DNA from: Cinclus cinclus
Taxonomy: Eukaryota; Chordata; Aves; Passeriformes; Cinclidae
Direction of reading: 5' to 3'
NCBI RefSeq assembly: GCF_963662255.1
Contig: NC_085055.1
Span: 21,632,204 to 21,696,203 of the forward strand
Length of the DNA: 64,000 nt
The position numbers and the translations under genes were made by a program. The notes beneath the pieces were generated by a model. It did not search any database. It was given only the letters and a program-made list of their open reading frames with translations, and had not been told where the DNA came from. The stretch's first letter is position 1; each line of letters starts with the position of its first letter. This document shows positions 14,401 to 26,787 of this stretch, one piece after another.

Positions 14401-15879
14401 CAAAAGCCCATTTTTTACACTTTTACAATTGATTCATTGCTCTCTCCTGGGGTGCTGTACACGAATTGTCAGCTTTGGTTACGCCAAAAAAAAAAAAAAA
14501 AATGGTGCCAGGCACGAATACTTGTTTTCATGTGGAGGTGGGTTGCTCAGAAACTGGGGCAGGGAAGGGCAGCCAGGTGACACAGAATTAGTGAGCTGGG
14601 GTGGGATTCATCACCCCATCCTGCATCTGCTTCCTGCTGGCTGTCAGGCCCTGGGGGAGGTCAACCCCTTGCAGTGGGATGGGAAGAATCAGAAGGTGGA
14701 ATGCAAAAACTCGTGGTTGTGATAAGGGCAGTTTAACATGTAAAGCAAAACCTGCACATGCAAGCAAATCAAAAGGAATTCATTCCCTGCTTCCTGCCGC
14801 AGGCAGGTGTTCGGCCATTCCAGGAAAGCCAGGCTCCATCATGCGTAACGGTGACTTGGGAACACCCCCCTTTCTCCTTCCTCCCCAGCTTTCATAGCTG
14901 AGCGTGGCCTCCTACAGTGTGGGAGACCTCTGTGGTCAGTCAGGGTCAGCTGTGCCCCCTCCCAGCCCCACACTGGTGGGGCAGGGTGAGGAGCAGAAAA
15001 GACCTTGATGTTGTGCAAGCACCACTCGGCAACAGCTACAACATTCCTGTGCTTCCATCGCTGATCCAAACACAGATCCAGACCAGCCACTGTGAAGAAA
15101 ATTAACTCTGTCCCAGCCGTAAGCCTGAACAGAGAGAGGCAAAACCAGCAGAGAGAGCCAAGTCCTCACCGTGCCAGAAGACCACTGGTTCTAAGTGTGG
15201 AGCATCCACAGCATTCTAGTATTTAAGTCTGTCTCAGAAAAATTAGAATTTTGGACAAGAAATTCCTGCAACAATGATTCTTTCTAAAATTATACATACA
15301 TGTACCCGCCCTGTCTCTCCCTCCTATAAACAAGTGCACCATTATGTGAAAGCATCACTGAGAACACAAGAAGTAAGGTCTAGAAAGATACTATAAAATA
15401 ACCCAGCACTAACTCTTCCCTTGCACCCCCTCAGGGAACTGCACTACTGTTTAGTGAAACAGTAAAACTTACATGGAGCTTTAGAATCTTCAAGTGTAAG
15501 GAAGATGGTTTAATGGAGCTGTGCCAGAACTTCCCAAGCCACAGCACAGATTTGTGTCTCTCTCTCCCAGGCATCCTCTCCACACACAACGGAATAAGAG
15601 AATTATGGAAAGTTCCGCTTCCCAAAAAGAGCCTTTTATGTGGAAAGTCTGCATTTTACACAGTGATGGTCAGTAGTTTAGGGAAAAAAAAAAAAAGAAA
15701 GAATGGTGTAGGAAAAGGGCAGAAAATATAAACAGCCTGATCCAGAAAGAACTAGCTGCATCACCCTATCCTGGCAGAAAGCAAATCCTGCATATTTCTT
15801 TTCCAACGACATCATGGACTTGCCATATTTTTTCATCACCCAACACCCAAGCAGCACAGGCGATCTTCTCTTTTCATAG

Positions 15880-16105
15880 AGCCACAGAATGCCAGAACCA
15901 TTTGGGTTGGAAAAGACCTCCAAGACCACAGAGTTCAGCCTCTGACCAATCCCCACCTTGTAACCAGCCCAGAGCATTGAGTGCCATGTCCAGGTATTCC
16001 TTGGACACCTCCAGGTGTGGGGACTCCATCACCTGCTGGGAAGCCCTTTCCAATGCCTGACCACCATTTCCATTACAAAATTCTTCCTCTTTGAAAATGA
16101 TGGCA
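15880..16105 (-). repeat. CR1 LINE 3' fragment
   Basis: Starts ATAGAGCCACAGAATGCCAG, then TTTGGGTTGGAAAAGACCTC and GACTCCATCACCTG; antisense of a CR1 subfamily differing from the copies at 25.3 and 61.5 kb. Confidence 0.75.
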
Positions 16106-16699
16106 TCATTCACTTCGATTCACCCCAGAAGAGGACAATTAGCTCCTCTCTGACTCATCCTGAGGGATGAAGGGAGAGGTGGGGAATGTGTCATAGTGGA
16201 GAGAAAAGGTTGAACGGACAAGAGTGGAGAACAGGACTAGATACGGGCAGGTCATGGAACACATGGAGCTATTTCTGCCAAAAGCATTCATGTGGCCAAG
16301 CTGAGAGAGGTGTGATCGTAGAACTGTATTGAGAAGGGCACTGCAACATGTTGCTGAGCACAAGCCAGCATCCTTAGTTCAATTTGACAGTGTGCAGACT
16401 TGTAGAGATTGTGTTCTGCCTTAGAACAGAAGAAAACACTCTTTAGGATGTTTTTTCTTCAAAGAATAAGGCTCTGGATGGAACGCTTATTTCACTGCTC
16501 TGTGGAAGAGCCAACACCACTGAAAAGCAGGTAGTGGAGAAGATGGCTACTGCATAAGACACCACCTTTCCTACTCTTATGGCATCCAGTAAGGCTTCCT
16601 AAACCAGTACAGCTGAGTAAAATCCATCAGTTGGCATCCTCTGAGCACAGCCTGAGCCAGCCTATTACCTGTCCCACAGCCCACCCAGGCAGGCCAGGA

Positions 16700-16825
16700 G
16701 AATCACAGAATCACAGGATGGCTTGAGACGAAAGCTCATTTTGTTCCAATCCCCCTGCCATGGGCAGGGGACACCTTCCATTAGGCCAGGTGGCTCATCC
16801 CTGTCTAACCTGGAGAAGATTGTGG
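16700..16825 (-). repeat. CR1 LINE 3' fragment
   Basis: AATCACAGAATCACAGGATGG then CCCTGCCATGGGCAGGGGAC; antisense CR1 end. Confidence 0.75.
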
Positions 16826-17164
16826 GAAAGAGCATCAAAGGCTTTGCTAACACCCACTGCTCTGCCCATGTTGACAGAAAACACCAGTTTGTTGTAAAAG
16901 GCTGTCAGATTAGTGACACTATTTATCTTTGGCAAATACCCTGTTCTTTCTTATCACCACCTGCTTTACTTGGAAGCAAGAGAGCCTGGGTTAAGGGTGA
17001 CATGTATCAGTAAATACGGATATGACTAGTAAAAACCAAGTAAGCCAGAAGATTAATGACTCACTGCCCTCTGTAGCAGAAGGGTGACAATGTGGTTTTG
17101 TACAACAAACCATAAATTACAAAGCAGACTGCAGCAGTAAAACCAAACCCCAAAACCAACAAAA

Positions 17165-17925
17165 CCCTCCATGTTAGAACAGAACAGTTCAGCTGGAAGG
17201 AACTTAGGACAACCATCTGGTCCAACTGCATGACCAGTTCAGGGCTACCCTGAAGTTACCCCATTGCTCAAATGCCTCTTAAACACTGACAGTCTGGGGC
17301 ATCAACCACCTCTCCAGGAAGCCTGGTGCAGTATTTGACTATATGCTCTATGAAGAAACACTTCCTAATGTCCATCCTGAACCTCCCCTGGCCCTGCTTG
17401 GAGATCAGCACTTCCCTCTCCATGCCCCCTCCTCAGGGAGCTGCAGAGGGGGATAAGGCTGTCCCTCAGCCTCCTTCTCTCCACACCAGACAAACCCAGA
17501 GCCCTCAGCCTCCTCCCAGCCCCAGCACCAGCGTGATTCTCCTCTTCTGGACACACTCCAGCACCTTCCCATCACCTCCAGTGCTGCAGCACTCTGGTGA
17601 GGCTGCCCCAGTGCTGAGCACAGCCAGACCATCCCCTCTCCTGACCGGCTGGCCACGCTGTGTCAGGTGCCCCCAGAATGCCATTTGCCCTCCTGGCAAT
17701 GGTTCCTACTGAGCTACTGCCAGCCAGCCCCCCCAGATCCTTCCAGGGGGCTGCTCCCCAGCCACTCCTCTCCCTGCTTACACTCGTGCTCAGTGTTGAT
17801 CCAGCCTTGGTGCAGAACCCAGCACTTGGATTTAGTGATTCTGTGCCACTGGCATTGCCCAGTGGTGAATCTCTGCAGCTCCCTCTGCCAGGCCTCTTGT
17901 CCCTCCAGAGACTCCACAGCACTCC
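17165..17925 (-). repeat. Longer CR1 LINE fragment (older subfamily)
   Basis: Antisense CR1: GCTGGAAGGAACTTAGGACA, TGGTCCAACTGCATGAC, then the block with CACTTCCTAATGTCCATCC and CTTCTGGACACACTCCAGCA. Open frames crossing it are repeat-derived. Confidence 0.75.
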
Positions 17926-17929
17926 AAGG

Positions 17930-18050
17930 GTAGAGTCACAGAGTGGTTTGGGTTGTAAGGGACCTTAAAGCCCATCTCGTTCTACTTCTCTGCTATAAGC
18001 AGGGGCGTCTTCCACTAGACCAGGATGCTCCAAACCCCATCCTTTTGGAT
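17930..18050 (-). repeat. CR1 LINE 3' fragment adjoining the previous one
   Basis: GAGTCACAGAGTGGTTTGGG then GGGACCTTAAAGCCCATC and CTTCCACTAGACCAGG; a younger-type CR1 end beside the older copy. Confidence 0.75.
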
Positions 18051-18841
18051 TATCACTCTGGGTTATCCCAGATATTATCCAGCCAGGTTGGGAAGGATAA
18101 TTTTACAGCTCTCCTGTGAGAGCAAATAATGACTTTCATGAAGTACAGACTGGAAGTCAAGGAAGCAGGAAATACCAGCATGCTTAGAGCCTGCCCCTGG
18201 CAGTCCTGGCCCCCCTACGAGGGCTAGGATCCCATCCTTCAGCCTGGCTGCTGGCACTTCCATCCCAGTTGATAAAATCCAGAAGCTGAGTCTCCAGCAC
18301 CCTCTCTTCTCTGGCCAGTCCTTCCAGTACTGCAAACCTGTACATGGGACAACACTGATGCTTATCTGGGACAGCCTGGAGGTGGCATCACTAAAGAGGC
18401 CATAACCAGATGCTGTTGTGGGCTTTGGGATAAGTGTATTAGATAAAACAAATGAGGAAGAGCAACACCTTCACTTGGAAGACTTGCATCCACAGGTTCT
18501 CCTGTGTCTCTGATGCTTCACTTGCCCAGCCCAAGTGAGAAAATGCCTCCTTTGGCTGCTGTCACTGACAAATCAGAGCAAACACAAGGGGAGAAAGAGT
18601 TGGAATACTCATGCATACAGTATCTCTGTGTTTGGTTTCAATGTTCAGATTAAGCAGGAAACCCAGCAGTGTGTTCTTCAGCAAGAGCAGGCAACCCCAA
18701 AAAGAGCAACCATATTCCTTTACTTGTTCCATCCCACTAACAAAATCAAACACAGAGCACTCCATGTGCTTGCTGTCCATCCAGTGTGTTTATGGCTCAA
18801 GTACAGGTGTGGCGCTGGAGCTGCCCTGCTCTGCTGGATCC

Positions 18842-21800
18842 TCAGCACATGCTCCTCTCAGGAGCTGAGGGCAGCATCTTGTAGGGGTTGAGGATCCCTT
18901 TGGGGTCCAGCATGGCTTTGAACTGCTGCATGAGCACCACTGCCTCGTGTGGTTTGCTGTACTGAATGAACTGCTTCTTCTTGAAGCCAAGGCCGTGCTC
19001 TGCACTGATGCTCCCACTGCATCTCGCAGTCCACTCATACACAAAGGGCTCGATGGCATCCAGCAGGGAATGGCTGTAGGACTCCGCCGTGATGTTCAAG
19101 TGCAAGTTCCCATCTCCTGGAAGAAAACATTGCACAGGTGGGTCTGGGAGAAAAACTTGGCCCTGCAATGGATACTCATTCCTGGTTCCTCCACGTTCTC
19201 AAACAACAGGGCCTTTGTTAGTCTGCAAACTGTGCAAAAAAAACAAGGTCACTGTCCTACAAACATCAGCCTCTCCATGCACAAATAATTCAAATAGGAT
19301 CTTTGCTTTTCCATGTTCCCAGTGCAATATTTGAGGAAGGGTTCTGAGTTAAGCTACTTTCAAACTCCGACTTTTGTGATTTTAAAATTCTCACTGTGCT
19401 GTGTTAATGATTGTGCCATCACCGTGATGCAATGACAAAGACTTCCCCAATGGCATTTCATAATGATCATTAGATTCTAACGTGGCCCTTCATCACTTTT
19501 TCTCTCCCTATTATGTTTGTGCAATGCTCTAAACGGGCTTTGGCACAGTGTCAGTAGAAACAAAGAAAGCAGAACAATTTCTCCTTTTGCTACTGTGTGT
19601 GACAGTATTTGATTAGGCACAAAGTTGCTTCCAAAGACAAAACACACAAAGATAAATAAAATTTACTCATCCTCCTCGGTCGGGATCCTCTTCCTGCATC
19701 CTAGCAAACCCTCACAGCACACAGCTTAGTCCTCAAAGAGCTACCAACAGGGAGTCTTTGTTATGCAACGTGTCTTTCAAATGATCCCTAATCAAGTGTG
19801 CTCAATAGTGTTCTGCGGTTTTGTTTTTTTTTTTTTTTTTTTCCTTTTTTTTTTTTTTTTTTTTTTTTGTAACAGAACAACTCTGCTAAATGACCAATTT
19901 ACCTGCTTGTAAAATCAGACTGGTTTCCCAGCATGCCGACTATCAGCTTTTCTGTGCATTTATCATTATCACTCTCTGTTGGAGGGTTAATGGCTCACAA
20001 AAAAACTGATTTCCAGTAGGATTAATCACTTCTGACAAGAAAGTGGTCATATGCTAAATGTGTCTAAGTAGATCAACCAAATTGATGGTTCAATTGAACA
20101 AATGACATTTAAGTAGAAAGTACACAGCAAGAAGGTACAGATGACCAGTTCGGTGGCTCACTGGCCAGCAACCTGCCATCAGTATATGGGAAAGAGTCTG
20201 AAAGCAGTGAAATTCAAACACAAAGATCCTCCCCCTCCACAGCCTTCAATTGAAGCCTTTCATGTGCAGCACAGAAGGGCCATCACCTCCTTTCCCAGCA
20301 CCCCCACTTACCCAAGTGGCCGTAGCCCACCACATTTTTGGCACTGTGGCCCAGCCGAGCTCTCACATCAGTCACGAGGTCGTAGAGCTTTCCCACAGGC
20401 AGAGAGATGTCATACTTGTACACATAACCCTCGTGAGTGAGGGCCTCGGTGATTCTCTCCCGCAGGCTCCACAGCACCTGAGCAGTCAAGGATCATACAA
20501 GTCCATATAAACCAAGTAGCTCTTGGGTTCCATGCACACACCAAACACGTGCCTGAACACTTCCCTATATAAAATACAAATCCATGTCAAAAAAAGATTT
20601 GTGGAAGAGGAAACACTGACTTGCCTTTATTTTCTTATCGTCCGTTGCCACAGTTCCATCAGTGACCAAACCAGAAGCCATGGCCTGTTCTAGGAAGTTG
20701 TTCAATTTTTCTTCATCGTGAGTTGAGTTGGAGCCCGAGGTTTCAATTAAAACATAAAAAGGGCTGTCTGAGAATAAGGGAGAACAGAGTAAGTAGATGC
20801 TCTGGGGCAAAACAGAGGAATTCAGGGCAGGTTTTGGAGCTTTCCCCACATGTGTGCCCAGACTCTGGTGCCAGAGAGGGCAGACATATCTATAGGGCAC
20901 TTCACTGACATGTTAGATCTTTTATTAAGCAACCGCTTTTCACAAAGCTATCAGTTTTGTGAAGACAAATACAAGTAAAAAGTCTCATTTTTAAAGATAA
21001 AAGGTGTTTCTAATGGATATACTAGATACAAAAACGATGAGGGATGTCCACACATCACCAACCTTTCAACTTTTTAGAATGAGTCAGTTTCTAGAAGTGT
21101 TCAAAAGTACTCTAAAAACCCCCAAGCAGTACAGTGTCCTTTTCTACAGTGTGACTATCACTGGTACCTGCCACTGGGCTGGACAGCTTGAGATGTCTCT
21201 CAACCAATTGCATGCACTTCTCATCCATGAACTCGTAGGCAGACAGGATCTCGCCCAGCATGGCTCTGCAGGTTGTGAATGTTTCCAGAACCTTGGCAAA
21301 ACTCTGACATCCTTCAGATAGAACAGAGAGGAATCAGGAACAAAAACCAGACACCACCGCAAACCCTTTGAAGGTTTCTGAGAAGTAAAAAACTCTCAGT
21401 GAAGGCTCCCCACAAACAACTCTGGACCTGCTGAGGGACACCCAGAAGCAGCTTTTAAGCAGCTGTGCCTGGCCACACACCCTGCTGATCCAGAGCCTGA
21501 CCTGCAGATGTGATTTCTCAGCCTTGCCTTATCACCTTGTCACTCACCTGACTCCTGGATGGTGGCTGCCTCTTGCCCTGCTCATCTCTCGAGCCTGTCA
21601 GACCATACTCTCCCTCACCAGTGAGGGGACTGTCATTGTCCTGCCTGCCTCCTCACCCTGCTAAGCTCCTGGCTCCACTTTCCTTACAGAACAACCTGTC
21701 CCTACAGGTATTTCAAGAGACACTAAATATCTGCACAGGTATTTTAGCAGAGCCCTACACTATTTCCCAGAAACCAGCTGATGCTGGCAGCCTAGCTCAG

Positions 21801-24800
21801 CAGGCTGAGCAGTGCTTTGTCTTGTCTCTCCCTATTCCCAGCCGCTGAATTCAGGTGTGAAATCATTAATATCAGCTTCTACCTAGGAATGCCACATTCA
21901 CAGCCTTAGGCTTCTGAGGACAGAGTATGGAGACAGCAGTGATAAATCCCAAGGTCCCCTCGGATCCGATGAAGAGCTGCTTCAGGTCATAGCCCGTGTT
22001 ATCTTTGCGCAGAGAGGTCAGACAGTCCAGAGCTGAGCCATCAGCCAGCACCTGTGGGAACACAGGAGCCCAGTCAGAGCACCTGGGTAGGAATCTGCTG
22101 GCATGAACCTGCCTATGACCAACCTGATGGGAAGTGTCACTCACCTTGAGCAGGGGGACACAGCTGCAGCCCACTGCCACACCGCTCTTCCATTCCCAGC
22201 TCTTCCCCCCCTCTATATCCTACCTGAGAAGGATAGAGTAGATATTCCCCTCCTACTACTCTCCTTCCATCAGGACACATAATAACAGAAGATCCACTTT
22301 GCTCTGCTTTTCTTACTACTAGTGGAGAAGACCAGCCATTCTCTGCAGCCCTAGCTCCCAGTACCCAGCAGAAATAAGGAAAGCTACTTGAAACAGTAAA
22401 CAGTTAAGCAGAATGAAGTAAACCCTCTGCCAGATGAGTCTTAAATTAAGGCTGAGTATCTCCAAGACAGGTTATTAAAGGCTATTTTGACATTAGTGTC
22501 AAACTGACCTGAGACAAATGCTGTCCTTTTTAAGCCTACACAGTAAAACCAAGCTGTGCTTTTGTTCCCTGCCCAAATTTTGTCCCCAGCCATGAAAACT
22601 TTCACAACTCTAATCCCGCCTTTACATTCCAAGGCACCCGCCTGCAGGACAGGAGCAGCTGAGGAACAGCAAAGACTCTAGGACATAGCCAGTAGCCAAA
22701 TGAACCCAAAGCAGACAGCTCTGTTATGGGGTGGGCTTTACACCTCAAGATGATCTTTAAAGTCCCGTCCAACACAAAGCAGTTTGTGATCCTATGATTC
22801 TACTAAAATCCGAGCGAGCAGCCACCAGAAGAGTGGTGCAGGATGGATTTAGCAGAGTGTCCCAGAGACCCACTGCTCAGAGGAACCAACTCCATGCAGA
22901 TAACCTGGGATCCCCCAACCTCTCCCTATCTTCTTTTCACTTGTCTGGATTAGAAAACCACCTAACACCACATCTCTCAGCAAGCACTGGTAGTCAGGAA
23001 GCTGGAAACTGCAGCAGCAATAACATGCTACATACAAGCATGAAGACGTATGCTGACCCTTCTGAAAGTATCCCAACAAGGAAAAGATAAGAGTGGAAGC
23101 CTGGAGAGGAACTTGGCTGTGTGCTGCATAGTTAGAAGAGCAGGAAGCAGTAAGCAGCAGAGGATTAAACAGAAGGGAACTGCCAGGTACTCGCCTTACC
23201 ACTTCCAGGCCCAGCACCGTCCCTCGCAGAGAGCCGTATCTCAGGAGCCGCAAGCCTCCGGCATTGGTGGCCACGTTCCCCCCAATGTGACAACTGCCTT
23301 TGGCTCCCAGGTCCAGTGGCATGATAAACCCCTGCTCCTCCAAGTACTCATTGAGCCTCTCCAACACACAGCCTGCTTGGCACACTAGGATTCCTGCAAC
23401 ATAAACGCCCTGCTATGAGCTGATGGCTGAGAAGGTGCCTCCTCAAGAAGCAGGAGCAATATGAGCAGATGCAGCCACCTCTTTCCTCAAAAACTCCTGG
23501 GATTTAGCTTAAATGCACGAGTCTGCATCTCCAGGCAACTGCCCCCTCCTCAAGCCTCAAAGAGCTTTGTTATTGCCTCAATATCTTGTCACCCACAACT
23601 CTAGACTGGTAAACCATAATCCCATTAATGCCTGTTGTTCTCCCTCTCTGAACAGAGATACTCACACCAGCCTGACCCCTAACTCCCCAAATCCAAACAG
23701 TCCTCCTTATGATACTGCTGGGCTGAACCCTGCTGATCCTGCTGCTATTTGTTCCCAGGAAAATGCCTGTTTTTCAGCCTGGGGTTCATTTCACATCCCT
23801 GGAATATTTACCAGACACCCTGTCAAAGCTGATGATCTGGTTCATGAGAGCAGTGGAGAGAATGATCTCGTCAAAGACAGGAACGCTGCCTCCAACAAGG
23901 CCCGTGTTCCCCCCCTGAGGGGTCACTGCCAAGTTCTTCTCATGGCAGTACCTGGAAGGAAAAAGGTTTCTGTATTTTTATGCATTTAGAAGCCGTAATC
24001 AGTGTATCAGAGGTTTCCTCTCTACATGAATGTCGACTGTTGTGATGGTGCTCCTTAAAATTAAACAGCATTTCAACAAAAGATTAAATTGATGGAAGGA
24101 GACAGTTTCAATGACTAAGGGAGAAAGTGCAACTCCTGCCTGAACTCAGCCCAGTGCTGAGCAAAGAACCAACACTTGGGGTTAGGCCCAAGTGTATCTA
24201 CATATCTGGCACACAACATCTGCCTGGAAAGCACTGCTTATGTTTCCACAGAAGCTGTTTTTGCAGCAGTCTGTTCTAACAGCTTGGGCTCCTTGGTGGG
24301 CTCTGACAGCCAGCCTCTGGCAGTGGTTTCAGACATGACTGCCCTCCTCCTTCCAAGAAATTATTGCCCTGTTGGCAACAAAAAGTGCCTCAGCTGCTCC
24401 ACCTGCCACATCCCTGCCACACACCAACTACCACATCCTCTCTGAGCTGACAGCAGCTCCTGCACCAGGCATGGATGGCACAGAGCTCCACAGCAGCAGA
24501 GCTCCTTCAGAAGCCCTGCCTGCCTTTCCTGTGCTCTGCATCCCTGTTTTAACAGAGCCAAAAGCATGTTCCTGCAGCTTTCAGCTCCTCAGCCAAACAG
24601 TGATCTGGCACAGCACTACCCAACCAGAGCTGTGTTTACACCAGCGTGGATAAAACAGATCCTCAAACTGCCCAGTTCTGCCTTTACCTTCCTTACCTTT
24701 TCAAACAGACCTTTTGAATCTCTCACAAAACTTCTCTTTTCTGAGCACCAGTAGAATACTTAATTTAAGCCATTTATCAGAATAGAAAACTCATGAAGAA

Positions 24801-26407
24801 AACTGCCTCAGCAACTTCAATGCTTAAGGAATCGGTGTCTGAACACCTACAAGTTCCTTTCACATGCCAGATCATCCCTGACTCAACCCAAGTTTCCTGA
24901 GCACCAAGCCCAGCAGAAAAGGTGCACGTTACCTGAGAACCTGAGACACCTCTGCCGTCGTCTGTGGCTTCAACACCAGCTGGCTGCAGCCTGCAATGAA
25001 AGCAAGGGACTCTCAAGGCAAGCTGTGGCTCTGCAGAGGTCAGAAAGAAACAGAGGGGAAAGCATGAGGTGGGAAATAACAATGCTCCCACCACTGTTGG
25101 GCATTTCAACTGCTTTGACAACAAGCATTTCAACAGCAGCCTTTCCCTTTAAGCCCTGCAAAAACTTTGCATGTATAGGTAGACTTGGCTGCCACTGGGG
25201 GCAGTGGGAAATGGTTTAAATTCTCATGAAATCTTTGACAGAAGCAACAGAGAATTCACAATGCTTGATTTAGAATCACAGGATGACTTGGGTTGGAAGG
25301 GATCTAAAAGTTCATCTCATTCCACAGACAGGGACACCCCCCACTATCCCAGGTTGCTCCAAGTCCAACCTGGCCTTGGACACTTCCAGAGATGGGGCAG
25401 CCACAGCTTCTCTGGACAACCCATGCCAGGACCTCACCACCCCCACAGCGTAGAATTTCTCCTCAATATCCCATCTAAGTCTGCCCACTGGCAGTGGGAA
25501 GCCATTTCCCCTTGTCCTGCCACTCCAGGCCCATATAAAAAGCCTCTCTACCTCCTTTTTATAAGCCCCCTTAAGGTACTGGAAGGCTGCAATCAAGTCT
25601 CCCAAAAGCTTTCCTATTCTTTTCTGGGGTTTAATCAAAACTGTTAGCTGAATCAACTTGTCTTAGGAAAAAAACAATTATTAAGTTAGAGGGCTTAGAC
25701 TTTTTTTTTTTTTCAAAAGCCTCTAAGTTTACCAGGTACCAGGTAATTATTAAAGGAATTTTTATGAGAAAAAAACTCATTTTGGATGGGCAGGCACTCA
25801 TCAGGTCTCTGGTGACCAGAGGGGAGCTGTGTCAGGAAAGGGTTAGCCTGGATATGGATTCTTCCCCCCGAGGGCGGTCGGACACCAAGAGGCTACCTAG
25901 GGAATAGGCACAGCCCCGAGGCTGACAGAGCTCCAGCAGCATTTAGATAACACTGTCAGGCACAGGTTGGGGTTGTTGAGCTGTCTGTGTAGGGCTCGAT
26001 AATCCTCACGGGTCCCTTCCAAAACAGATACGACCCACCATCAAGACAGGATTTCCTATGGCAAACTGCTGTTCCGGTAATTAACAGAGACAGGACGGAG
26101 GTTTCACCAACTAAGCCTATCAAGCAGCTCGCTTACCTCGCACCGACTTCAGCCAGTCCACATTAAACGGCTTCACCTCCTCCTGGCCTGTGACGACCCT
26201 GCCGGGCATGAGGCGCTCGAAGAAGGCCACGTCTCCATCCTCCAGCCGGCCGAATGGCAGCCTCCGCACCGCGTAGCGCTCGCAGGTCGGCACCACCTCC
26301 CGGCAGCCGGCACAACCCCTACCCCGGGGCACTCCCGGCCCATCCCGGTTCCCGCTGTAGCTCCTCAGCCATGCGGCCCCGCGGCGCCACACGACTACGG
26401 AAGCCAT
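18842..26407 (-). CDS. D2HGDH: D-2-hydroxyglutarate dehydrogenase, mitochondrial
   Basis: FAD enzyme that oxidises D-2-hydroxyglutarate to 2-oxoglutarate in the mitochondrial matrix. Nine coding exons: 26407-26137, 24990-24933, 23951-23812, 23393-23200, 22051-21883, 21311-21168, 20767-20625, 20477-20312, 19116-18842. These sum to 1560 nt (519 aa; human 521) with consistent phases. The N-terminus is Arg-rich without acidic residues for about 20 residues (mitochondrial presequence). The FAD-binding domain carries [12 protein letters not shown] and [15 protein letters not shown]. The C-terminal metal site is [11 protein letters not shown] (His427, His434, Asn436), split between exons 8 and 9, plus SAEHG (Glu468). 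All borders are GT-AG except intron 7, whose donor is GC (AAAG then GCAAGT). Intron 8 contains a long poly(T) run and intron 1 a CR1 copy. Confidence 0.97.
19821..19869. repeat. Poly(T) tract in D2HGDH intron 8
   Basis: About 45 T with a single CC interruption near the middle. On the D2HGDH strand it reads as poly(A), so it may be the tail of a decayed retroposed sequence or plain slippage. Length is likely unreliable in the assembly. Confidence 0.85.
22725..22802 (+). repeat. CR1 LINE 3' terminal fragment in D2HGDH intron 4
   Basis: GATGATCTTTAAAGTCCCGTCC ending in GATCCTATGATTC, the CR1 terminus in sense. Confidence 0.6.
25271..25625 (-). repeat. CR1 LINE 3' fragment in D2HGDH intron 1
   Basis: AGAATCACAGGATGACTTGG, then GATGGGGCAGCCACAGCTTC and CTCCCAAAAGCTTTCC; about 350 bp of antisense CR1. 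Confidence 0.85.
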
Positions 26408-26740
26408 GAGGGGGAAAAAAAAAAGCCAAGAACAAAAAACGCGCGGCCTTGTTCGCCACACACCCCCCCCCGCCCCCCTTCCCACAGCCGTGAGGGGAAG
26501 ACTCAAGCGCTGAAGGGAGGCGCAACACCCTCACGGGAATCTTTCAAGCAGCGTGATTTACCGCGGAGCGGGCGGAGAAATTCGGGATTAATCCCGGTCC
26601 ACGGCTTGGAAGCGTCGGGGACGCGCAGCGCGCCTCACTCCGAGCCGCCAGGGGGCGCTGCCGCCCGCCCGCGCTGAGCGCGAACGCGCTCAGCGCGGGC
26701 GGGCGACAGCGCCCCCTGGCGGCTCGGAGGTTACAACAGC
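26100..26740 (-). promoter_or_regulatory. CpG-rich promoter region of D2HGDH
   Basis: GC- and CpG-rich sequence covers the first coding exon and about 330 bp upstream of the ATG at 26407, up to the palindrome at 26638-26729. C-runs lie at 26461-26480. No TATA box is seen, as expected of a housekeeping promoter. The exact start site is not visible. Confidence 0.6.
26638..26729. repeat. 92-bp near-perfect palindrome with a CTCF-like core in each arm
   Basis: Positions 26638-26682 pair with 26685-26729; 44 of 45 pairs are complementary (the exception is 26661 C opposite 26706 A), and the centre is AA. Each arm holds CCGCCAGGGGGCGCTG (plus strand 26645-26660; minus strand 26722-26707), which matches the CTCF core consensus. 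The two motifs face each other about 46 bp apart. The inner half is GC-rich (CCCGCCCGCGCTGAGCGC type). The palindrome lies about 230 bp upstream of the D2HGDH start codon and about 53 bp from the predicted ING5 poly(A) hexamer. Confidence 0.9.
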
Positions 26741-26781
26741 ATCCTCCCCTTTCTCACACACACATCTATTCCCAAAAATAC

Positions 26782-26787
26782 TTTATT
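26782..26787 (-). terminator. Predicted poly(A) signal of ING5
   Basis: TTTATT on the plus strand reads AATAAA in the ING5 direction, about 2.5 kb after its stop codon. It is the last such signal before the D2HGDH promoter. Earlier poly(A)-like tracts (26861-26887, 26982-26999) could mislead 3'-end mapping, so an earlier end is possible. Confidence 0.5.

Larger units (their letters stand above)
9439..18841. other. Repeat-rich spacer, GAL3ST2 5' side to D2HGDH 3' end
   Basis: No complete gene was recognised over 9.4 kb. It must hold the missing GAL3ST2 start exon and promoter and the D2HGDH 3' UTR. Visible contents are CR1 fragments at 10.1, 15.9, 16.7, 17.2-17.9 and 17.9-18.05 kb, a (GGGAA)n array at 11.4 kb, a poly(A) run at 14484-14502 and a moderately CpG-rich patch at 13200-13380. 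Confidence 0.5.

Noticed and set aside
17326..17968. Overlapping open frames on both strands
   Set aside because: They lie within a CR1 LINE fragment and are not host genes.
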